A stretch of DNA of 64,000 bases from Devosia sp. (lineage in GTDB: Bacteria; Pseudomonadota; Alphaproteobacteria; Rhizobiales; Devosiaceae), in the NCBI RefSeq assembly GCF_024707125.1, contig NZ_JANQAH010000005.1:62001-126000 (forward strand). Direction: 5' to 3'. Both the position numbers and the translations under genes were made by a program. Under the pieces are notes generated by a model that ran no database searches, had not been told where the DNA came from, and was given only the letters and a program-made list of their open reading frames with translations. Positions 58,094 to 64,000 of the stretch are shown here, in pieces. Each line of letters starts with the position of its first letter. Within the stretch, counting starts at the first letter, position 1.

Positions 58094-58405
58094 ATGCGTC
58101 GCGAACCTACGGAAGCCGAGTTCAAACTCTGGCTGATCCTGCGCAATCGTCGCTTCGCGGATTTCAAGTTTCGGCGCCAAGTTCCGATCGGCCCGTATAT
58201 TGCAGACTTCGTTTGCTACTCCGCCAAGCTCATCGTTGAAGCCGACGGCAGCCAGCACGCCGGCAATCCGCATGACCTGAAGCGTGATGCCGAACTCAAG
58301 CGCCGTGGCTTTCGTCTCCTCCGCCTCTGGAACAACGACATCCTCGCCCGTCCCGATGATATCAGCGAAGCCATCTGGGCCACTCTCCACGAGGAAAGTG
58401 CATGA
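58094..58405 (+). CDS. DUF559 protein, restriction-endonuclease fold
   Basis: 103 residues from the ATG at 58094 (MRREPTEAEFKLW); the frame stays open back to GTG 57884 through the inverted repeat, so the exact start is uncertain and homologs usually carry a few more residues (LLGYARSM) before it. Core motifs: LILRNRRFADFKFRRQVPIG, PYIADFVCYSAKLIVEADGSQHA and GFRLLRLWNNDIL. The D-E-D/Q pattern matches the Vsr/PD-(D/E)XK-like DUF559 family. The physiological role is unknown; possibly DNA processing. Confidence 0.8.
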   Translation: MRREPTEAEFKLWLILRNRRFADFKFRRQVPIGPYIADFVCYSAKLIVEADGSQHAGNPHDLKRDAELKRRGFRLLRLWNNDILARPDDISEAIWATLHEESA

Positions 58406-58477
58406 CAGCATTCCTCCTGACATACCTTGACCACGTGCCCCCATCTCCATGGCCACTCCAACACAGGAGCTACAACC

Positions 58478-58861
58478 ATGCTTGATCACGTCGGAATTCT
58501 CGTCGCAGACTGGAACAAGGCCAAGGCCTTCTATGATGGCGCTTTTGCCCCCATGGGCATCAGCCTCCTCATGCAGGTGCCCGAAGAATATACCGGCGGC
58601 GTCAAGGTCGCTGGTTATGGCAAGGGCCACCCCGATTTCTGGGTGACCGAAGCCAAGGATACCGGCCCCGGCCGCCACTATGCCTTCGCCTCGGAAAATC
58701 GCGCCGCCGTCGACGCCTTCTATGCCGCCGCGATGGCCGCTGGTGGCCGTGACAATGGTGGCCCGGGCCTGCGCCCGCACTATAGCGAAAACTACTACGC
58801 CGCCTTCGTGCTCGATCCCGATGGCAACAACATAGAAGTAGTCTGTCATGCCCCAGAATGA
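58478..58861 (+). CDS. VOC-family protein
   Basis: 127 residues from the ATG at 58478, with AGGAG 10 bases upstream. MLDHVGILVADWNKAKAFYDGAFAPMGI is the first module (His ligand at residue 4), and YYAAFVLDPDGNNIEVVCH the second (Glu ligand). Glyoxalase/dioxygenase fold; the reaction is unknown. Its 3' end overlaps the next gene by 14 bases, so VOC-GFA-GFA form a tight cluster. Confidence 0.85.
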   Translation: MLDHVGILVADWNKAKAFYDGAFAPMGISLLMQVPEEYTGGVKVAGYGKGHPDFWVTEAKDTGPGRHYAFASENRAAVDAFYAAAMAAGGRDNGGPGLRPHYSENYYAAFVLDPDGNNIEVVCHAPE

Positions 58862-59321
58862 AGCCTATACCGGAGGCTGTCAGTGTGGCGCGGTTCGTTT
58901 CCGCGTCACACGTCTTGGCCGGCCTTCCATCTGCCATTGCCGCATGTGCCAGAAGGCATTCGGCGGCTTCTTCGGGCCGCTGGTAACCACCCATAACGCC
59001 ACCTGGACCCGCGGGGAGCCCAAATGGTTCCAGAGTTCTGACGCCGCCCGCCGCGCCTTTTGCGGCGAATGCGGCACCCCGCTCGCCTATGAAACCCGTT
59101 TCGGCCTCGAACTCGCCATCGGCGCCTTCGACGATCCCACCGTCGCCGCCCCCGAAATCCAGGTCAATCTCACCGACAAGCTGCCCTTCTTCGATAGCCT
59201 GACCAGCCTGCCCGTGCGCAGCGAGGTCAGCGACGAATGGCGCGACTTCATGGCCGGCATCCACTCCAACCAGCATCCGGACCACGATACGGAAGCCTGG
59301 CCGCCAAAGGACAAGAGCTGA
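58848..59321 (+). CDS. GFA-family (glutathione-dependent formaldehyde-activating-like) protein
   Basis: 157 residues. Zinc-binding Cys pattern: GGCQCGAVRFRV, ICHCRMCQKAFGG and CGECGTPLAYE. Named after Gfa, which was proposed to speed S-hydroxymethylglutathione formation, though most members are uncharacterised. The stop overlaps the next ATG (TGATG). Confidence 0.88.
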   Translation: MPQNEAYTGGCQCGAVRFRVTRLGRPSICHCRMCQKAFGGFFGPLVTTHNATWTRGEPKWFQSSDAARRAFCGECGTPLAYETRFGLELAIGAFDDPTVAAPEIQVNLTDKLPFFDSLTSLPVRSEVSDEWRDFMAGIHSNQHPDHDTEAWPPKDKS

Positions 59322-59812
59322 TGGACCGCTACAAAATGGAAGTCAGCGGCGGCTGCCAATGCGGCGCCGTGCGCTATCACGCGACGGAAATGTTCGACAA
59401 TTCGCACATCTGCCACTGCCGCATGTGCCAGAAGGCCGTCGGCAACATCTTCGCCGCCCTCGTCGCTGCCCCGCGCGAAGTCATCACCTGGACCCGCGGC
59501 GAGCCCAGCCGCTTCCGCAGCTCCGACCACGTCGATCGCGGCTTTTGCAGCAAGTGTGGCACCCCGCTTTTCTACGACGACATCACCGGCAATCGCGTCA
59601 ACTTCACCATCGGCTCGCTCGATCATCCCGAGCTGTTCCCGCCCGGCGCCAATACCGGCAACGAAGCCCGCGTCCCCTGGTTCGATACGCTGCCCGTGAT
59701 TGAGCACGGCGGCATTACCGAACAGCCCGACCGCGAGGACTGGTGGGGCGGCATCAAGGCCACCAACAACCAGCATCCCGACCACGACACGGCCACCTGG
59801 CCCCCGAAATAA
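59321..59812 (+). CDS. GFA-family protein, tandem paralogue
   Basis: 163 residues from the ATG at 59321 (TGATG with the preceding gene). The same zinc pattern as its neighbour: GGCQCGAVRYHA, ICHCRMCQKAVGN and CSKCGTPLFYDD. Both proteins end with NQHPDHDT.W.P, so they arose by duplication. Followed 25 bases later by cimA. Confidence 0.88.
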   Translation: MDRYKMEVSGGCQCGAVRYHATEMFDNSHICHCRMCQKAVGNIFAALVAAPREVITWTRGEPSRFRSSDHVDRGFCSKCGTPLFYDDITGNRVNFTIGSLDHPELFPPGANTGNEARVPWFDTLPVIEHGGITEQPDREDWWGGIKATNNQHPDHDTATWPPK

Positions 59813-59837
59813 CTAAAAGACCAAACAGGCCCCCAAA

Positions 59838-61481
59838 ATGTCCCGAGACCGCCTCTATCTTTTCGACACGACCCTGCGCGACGGTGCGCAGACGGCCGGC
59901 GTAGAATTCTCGCTCGAGGACAAGATCGCCATTATTGACCTGCTGGAGCAACTGGGCGTCGACTACATCGAGGGCGGCTATCCCGGCGCCAACCCGGTCG
60001 ATACCGCCTTCTTTGAAAAGCCGCGCACGAAGAATGCCACCTTCACCGCCTTCGGCATGACCAAGCGGGCAGGGCGCTCCGCCGCCAACGACCCCGGCGT
60101 ACAGGGCCTCGTCAATTCCGCTGCCGCCGCCACCTGTTTCGTCGCCAAGGCCTGGGACTATCAGGTCGAACTCGCCCTCGGCTCCACCACCGACGAACAC
60201 CTCGAAGGTCTCGCCGACACTGTCCGCACAGCCGCTGCCGCCGGCAAGGAAGTGCTCATCGACCTCGAACACTTCTTCGACGGTTTTAAAGCCAATCCCG
60301 AATACGCCCTGTCCTGCGTCACCACGGCGCTCGAAGCCGGCGCCCGCTGGGTCGTCCTCTGCGACACCAATGGCGGCACCATGCCCTCCGAAGTCCGCAC
60401 CATCGTCGGCACGGTCCTCAAATTCGCCCCCGGCGAAAAACTCGGCATCCACCCCCATGACGATACCGGCCAGGCTGTCGCCAATGCCCTCGCCGCCGTC
60501 GAAACCGGCGTGCGCCAGGTCCAGGGCACGCTCAATGGCCTCGGCGAACGCTGCGGCAATGCCAATCTCGTCACCCTGATCCCGACGCTGGTCCTAAAAC
60601 CCTACTACGCCGAGCGCTTCGAAACCGGCATCACGCCGGAAAAACTCGAACGCCTGACCCATATCTCCCGCGCCTTCGACGATCGGCTCAACCGCGCCCC
60701 CGCGCGCCAGGCGCCCTATGTCGGTGCCGCTGCCTTTGCCACCAAGGCCGGCATCCACGCCTCGGCGCTGCTCAAGGATTTTTCGACCTATGAGCATGTG
60801 CCGCCCGAAAGCGTCGGCAATGAACGCGCCATCATGGTTTCCCAGCAGGCCGGCAAATCCAACCTGCTGACCGCCCTCGCACGCCACGACATCGTGCTCG
60901 AAAAGGACGACCCGCGCCTCGAAAAGCTGCTGTCCACGGTCAAGGAGCGCGAGGCCAAGGGCTATTCCTATGACGGCGCCGACGCCTCCTTCGCCGTCCT
61001 CGCCCGCTCCGTCCTCGGCACGCTGCCGAGCTTCTTCGATGTCGAGCACTATCGCGCCATGGTCGAGCGCCGCCACAATGCGCAGGGCGAGGAAATCACG
61101 GTCACCGAGGCGGTGGTAAAAGTCCGCGTCGATGGCGAATTGCTGATGTCCGTCGCCGAAGGCAATGGCCCGGTCAACGCCCTCGATCAGGCCCTGCGCA
61201 AAGACCTCGGCATTTATTCCGCGCGCATCGAGGACCTGGAACTGGTCGACTTCAAGGTCCGTATCCTGGACGGCGGCACGGGCGCGGTCACCCGTGTACT
61301 GGTTGAAAGCAAGGATGGCAGCGGCGAGCGGTGGAGCACCATCGGCGTCTCGTCCAATATCATTGATGCGTCGTTTGAAGCTCTGTATGAATCAATCACA
61401 TACAAGCTGTTGAAGACTGAAGCGGTGCAGTCGTCCTCAGTATTGGCGACTGCGCGGCCGGCTCAAAAAGCGACTGGCTGA
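59838..61481 (+). CDS. cimA: (R)-citramalate synthase, CimA-type
   Basis: 547 residues. HMGL-like barrel with LFDTTLRDGAQTAGVEFS, metal-binding HPHDDTGQAVANALAA and GLGERCGNANLV; C-terminal LeuA-type regulatory domain (about 420-530). The DTTLRDGAQTAG start and the full length match the CimA/TIGR00977 type rather than 2-isopropylmalate synthase. It condenses pyruvate and acetyl-CoA to citramalate for isoleucine synthesis without threonine. Confidence 0.88.
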   Translation: MSRDRLYLFDTTLRDGAQTAGVEFSLEDKIAIIDLLEQLGVDYIEGGYPGANPVDTAFFEKPRTKNATFTAFGMTKRAGRSAANDPGVQGLVNSAAAATCFVAKAWDYQVELALGSTTDEHLEGLADTVRTAAAAGKEVLIDLEHFFDGFKANPEYALSCVTTALEAGARWVVLCDTNGGTMPSEVRTIVGTVLKFAPGEKLGIHPHDDTGQAVANALAAVETGVRQVQGTLNGLGERCGNANLVTLIPTLVLKPYYAERFETGITPEKLERLTHISRAFDDRLNRAPARQAPYVGAAAFATKAGIHASALLKDFSTYEHVPPESVGNERAIMVSQQAGKSNLLTALARHDIVLEKDDPRLEKLLSTVKEREAKGYSYDGADASFAVLARSVLGTLPSFFDVEHYRAMVERRHNAQGEEITVTEAVVKVRVDGELLMSVAEGNGPVNALDQALRKDLGIYSARIEDLELVDFKVRILDGGTGAVTRVLVESKDGSGERWSTIGVSSNIIDASFEALYESITYKLLKTEAVQSSSVLATARPAQKATG

Positions 61482-61501
61482 CAACCGTCCGGGAGGACAA
61501 A

Positions 61502-63382
61502 CTGGCCGAAACTGCTCCGAAACGACCTCTCGCCCTGACCATCGGGGCAGTTGCCGTCACTCTGCTCGTCATTGCCGGCGTTTTTGTCGCCCCCACCGCA
61601 GTAAACTGCTTCAACAGCCCCGACGGCATGGGCCAGTGCATCAGGGGCAAACTCGCCGATGCCGGCCTCTTCCCCAAGGCGCCGGTGGAAGCCGTGGCAG
61701 AAGTCGAAGCGCCGGCCGTGCCCGCCGCACCAGCCGCGCCTGAAGCACAGCTCACCGCCCCTGCGCTCGACGTCGTCCCACCCGCCGATGTTCCGGAAAA
61801 TCTCGTCGCCGCGACCTTCGGCCTGCTCCGCGCCGAGCCCGATGGCTCCGTGGTCATCGCCGGCAGTGGCAGGCCCGGCAGCGAAGTGGAAGTCTATTCC
61901 GACGATACGCTCCTCGGCAGCACCACGGTCGAAAGCTCCGGCGATTGGGTCTTCGTGCCCGATCAGCCCCTGCCTGCCGGCGGCGTTGAAATCACGCTCG
62001 CCGAACGCGGCAAGGAGGGCAGGGCGGCCCAGTCCTTCGTCGTCGTCGTCAACGAAGACAAATCCACCCAGCCGCTGGTTGTCGCCAGTGCCCCGGGCCA
62101 GGCGAGCGAAGTGCTCCAAGGCCTGACCCGCACAGACGCACCAGCCGCAACGGCGGTCGCAACGGCCGAACCCGCCGCCCCAACAGCAGCCGAGCCGGCG
62201 CCAGTCGCCGTTGCTGCTGCGCCTACGACTGCCCCTGCTGCTCCCACAGCAACGCCTGCGACCCCGGCTGCGGCACCTGCTCAGACGGAAGTGGCGCAAG
62301 CGCCCGCCGCGCCCGAAGCACCCGCGCCGGCCGCCGCCACGACGCCGACCACACCTGCACCTGCGACGGCACCTGCGCCTGCTGCCACTCCAGAGGCTGC
62401 CGCCCCGACTGCTGCAGCAACCGCACCTGAACCAGCCACCCCCACGGCCGCCACTACGCCTCCGGAACCTCCAGCCGAGCCTGCCGCCGTGCCGGCAGCC
62501 CAGCTTGCCGACGTTCCGCCCACTATCGACGCCATCGAAATCGAGGGCGACCGCACCTTCTTCGCCGGTGCCGGCCCTGAAGGCGGCATCGTCCGCCTCT
62601 ATGTCGATGACACCTTTGTCGCCGACGCCACCATCGAAGGTGGTCGTTGGCTGGTCGAAGGCGGCGATGTCCTCGACGCCCCGAGCCAGCGCGTCCGCGC
62701 CGACCTGCTCGCTGCCGGCTCACCCGACGTGATCGCCCGCGCCGAAGTCGATTTCGTCGTCGACGTACCCGCGGACGAACCCGCAACGGCTGTCGCCAGC
62801 GCCGACGTGACGCCCCCTGCAGCTCCGACCGCTGCACCCGCACCCGCCGCTGCCCCGGCCGCCACGCCCGCTCCGGCTCAATCTGCTGCGCCGGCTGCAC
62901 CTGCGACTGAGCCCGCTGCTTCGGCGGCTCCTGCTGCTGCCGCACCTGCCGCAGCGGCGCCCGCTCCGACTGAGCCGGCTGCACCGACGCCGGCTCAGCC
63001 CGCCGCAACACCTGCTCAACCGGCTGTACCGCCGGCGCCAGTCGCCGCTGCTCCCGCTGCAACGCCCGCCCCGGCAGCCCCCGCCACTCCGGCCCAGCAA
63101 CCCGCCGTCGCCGCAGCGCCAACCGCCCCGCAACCTGCCGCTCCGCAGCCGGTCGCCGAACCCGCCGTGCCCACCATGGTCGCTGTTGCCGTCGGATCGC
63201 CCGATGCCCAGCGTTTCGCCTCGGGCAAGGCCATCATCCGTCGCGGCGATAATCTCTGGACCATCGCCCGCCGCGTCTATGGCGAAGGCATCAAATATAC
63301 GACCATCTACGATGCCAATACCGGACAGATCCGCGATCCCGATCGCATCTATCCCGGCCAGGTTTTCAGCCTGCCCCAGTAG
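61502..63382 (+). CDS. Membrane-anchored LysM protein with Ala/Pro-rich linkers
   Basis: No ATG, GTG or TTG begins this frame before 61628, yet the frame upstream encodes a clear membrane anchor (RPLALTIGAVAVTLLVIAGVFVA). CTG at 61502 has GGGAGG five bases before it, so a CTG start (or an error in the start codon) is proposed, giving about 626 residues. Two Ig-like modules (GSEVEVYSDDTLLGSTTV; GIVRLYVDDTFVADATI) alternate with long Ala/Pro/Thr low-complexity linkers. The C-terminal LysM is IIRRGDNLWTIARRVYGEG...IYPGQVFSLPQ. Likely binds peptidoglycan from the inner membrane. Confidence 0.8.
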   Translation: MAETAPKRPLALTIGAVAVTLLVIAGVFVAPTAVNCFNSPDGMGQCIRGKLADAGLFPKAPVEAVAEVEAPAVPAAPAAPEAQLTAPALDVVPPADVPENLVAATFGLLRAEPDGSVVIAGSGRPGSEVEVYSDDTLLGSTTVESSGDWVFVPDQPLPAGGVEITLAERGKEGRAAQSFVVVVNEDKSTQPLVVASAPGQASEVLQGLTRTDAPAATAVATAEPAAPTAAEPAPVAVAAAPTTAPAAPTATPATPAAAPAQTEVAQAPAAPEAPAPAAATTPTTPAPATAPAPAATPEAAAPTAAATAPEPATPTAATTPPEPPAEPAAVPAAQLADVPPTIDAIEIEGDRTFFAGAGPEGGIVRLYVDDTFVADATIEGGRWLVEGGDVLDAPSQRVRADLLAAGSPDVIARAEVDFVVDVPADEPATAVASADVTPPAAPTAAPAPAAAPAATPAPAQSAAPAAPATEPAASAAPAAAAPAAAAPAPTEPAAPTPAQPAATPAQPAVPPAPVAAAPAATPAPAAPATPAQQPAVAAAPTAPQPAAPQPVAEPAVPTMVAVAVGSPDAQRFASGKAIIRRGDNLWTIARRVYGEGIKYTTIYDANTGQIRDPDRIYPGQVFSLPQ

Positions 63383-63394
63383 GTCTACTGACAC

Positions 63395-63420
63395 GAAATG
63401 GCGCCCGAGGGCGCCATTTC
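63395..63420 (+). terminator. Hairpin after LysM gene
   Basis: GAAATGGCGCC-CGAG-GGCGCCATTTC, an 11-bp perfect stem just past the stop. The tail TGATTGTG is poor in U, so termination strength is uncertain. Confidence 0.65.
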
Positions 63421-63443
63421 TGATTGTGAGCTACCTCTCTTCA

Positions 63444-63494
63444 CCTCCCCCTGAATGGGGGAGGCCGGGAGGGGGTGATCGGCAACAGCCGATC
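63444..63494. repeat. Short palindromic repeats
   Basis: CCTCCCCC-TGAAT-GGGGGAGG (63444-63464) and GATCGGC-AACA-GCCGATC (63477-63494). The first resembles dispersed CCTCCCC palindromes also seen near 15355-15378. Confidence 0.5.
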
Positions 63495-63601
63495 CCCAGC
63501 TTAACGCCGTATTTCTACCCCTATCCGTCCCCAGGGATTGACCTTCCAGCCAATCCTCACCATGTTCATCGCAATTCACCGATTAATTCGGCCGGCCCCC
63601 C

Positions 63602-63922
63602 ATGCAAGACGACGACATCGCCAACATCATGCGAGCCCTGGGTCACCCAGTCCGGCTCAACATCCTGCGGTTCCTCGCGAGCCAGCAGCAGCGGGAATGT
63701 TGCTGTGGCGACGTCACCGAATCCTTGCCGCTCGCCCAGTCCACTGTTTCCCAGCACATAAAAGTGCTGCTCGACGCTGGCCTCATCGAGCGCAAGCCTC
63801 ATGGCACGCGTAATCGCTACATGATCCGGCATGACCGGCTTGCCGAAATCGGAACCGCCTTTGGAGGCCTGCTCGATGGCCTCAACTTCCAAGCGCCCCA
63901 CAAGGAAGCGGAACCGGCCTGA
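63602..63922 (+). CDS. ArsR-family transcriptional regulator
   Basis: 106 residues: winged HTH with MRALGHPVRLNILRFLASQ, then ECCCGDVTESLPLAQSTVSQHIKVLLDAGLIERK. The CCC in the ECCCGDV segment lies where ArsR/SmtB sensors place metal-binding cysteines (ELCVCDL), so metal or redox sensing is plausible. An imperfect palindrome CCGATTAATTCGG (63579-63591) just upstream may be its operator. The stop overlaps the next ATG (TGATG). Confidence 0.9.
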   Translation: MQDDDIANIMRALGHPVRLNILRFLASQQQRECCCGDVTESLPLAQSTVSQHIKVLLDAGLIERKPHGTRNRYMIRHDRLAEIGTAFGGLLDGLNFQAPHKEAEPA

Positions 63923-64000
63923 TGGCTAATAACAGCACTGAAAAGAAGCCGTCCGTTAGCGCGGACGAAGGCTCTGTATTCTCTACAGTTCGCAATCTCT
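63922..64000 (+). CDS. Start of a gene co-transcribed with arsR-type regulator (3' end outside window)
   Basis: The ATG at 63922 overlaps the ArsR stop. Only 26 codons are visible (MANNSTEKKPSVSADEGSVF...). The hydrophilic N-terminus would suit the cytosolic start of an ABC exporter or other transporter controlled by the ArsR protein, but this cannot be shown here. Confidence 0.5.
   Translation, partial: MANNSTEKKPSVSADEGSVFSTVRNL

Noticed and set aside
58427-58477. Short His-containing N-terminal extension (MTTCPHLHGHS...) as a histidine leader peptide
   Set aside because: It is in frame with the VOC gene, and AGGAG supports the start at 58478, so it is simply upstream open frame.

Overview
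The window is high-GC, gene-dense DNA from an alphaproteobacterium. Gene content and order point to Hyphomicrobiales (Rhizobiales), most likely a Devosia-like member: a FeuQ-type kinase near ccmIEFH, an HWE-family kinase, DUF2865 and GFA-family proteins, class II DAHP synthase, a TIGR02281-type aspartic protease, and Rhizobiales-style palindromic intergenic repeats. I see no rRNA, tRNA, CRISPR array, transposase, integrase or phage gene. It reads as chromosomal core with a few accessory islands.

Layout. 1-15 kb: 3' part of a FeuQ-like sensor kinase, a lipoprotein, a helical hypothetical protein, an inserted sarcosine-oxidase-like flavoprotein pair (minus strand), the cytochrome c maturation operon ccmIEFH, glnE, then a minus-strand sensor kinase followed by a 57-residue protein. 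15-25 kb: aminopeptidase N, two consecutive half-size ABC exporters, a DoxX-like protein and a GGDEF/EAL protein. 25-36 kb: a GH2 beta-mannosidase preceded by a 16-bp palindrome, an EamA transporter, an NDH-2-like dehydrogenase, a FGGY sugar kinase, a universal stress protein, dusA, a higBA toxin-antitoxin pair, an aspartic protease and cobT. 36-46.5 kb: a PAS-less membrane histidine kinase, an Lrp regulator, a VOC protein, a hygromycin-phosphotransferase-like kinase overlapping moaA, an L,D-transpeptidase, rpiA, a DUF2059 protein, glutathione reductase and DAHP synthase. 46.5-56 kb: an HWE kinase facing a single-domain response regulator, an outer-membrane barrel protein, nadE-gltX, a DUF2865 protein, an FAH-family enzyme and cytochrome c'. 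56-64 kb: cysS with a cysteine-rich leader ORF, a DUF559 protein next to palindromic repeats, a VOC-GFA-GFA cluster, cimA, a LysM protein that seems to lack a canonical start codon, and an ArsR regulator overlapping a gene that runs off the end.

Two whole-window observations matter for any reader. First, six genes (the hypothetical at 2019, ccmH, glnE, the kinase at 13481, moaA, cysS) are broken by seven single-base insertions, nearly all in short homopolymers. Removing one base at each site restores a full-length family protein. Because cysS is normally essential and single-copy, systematic sequence error is the simplest explanation. Second, the most novel-looking element is a 14-codon ORF (3 Cys codons) upstream of cysS, followed by mutually exclusive stem-loops: a candidate cysteine-sensing attenuator.
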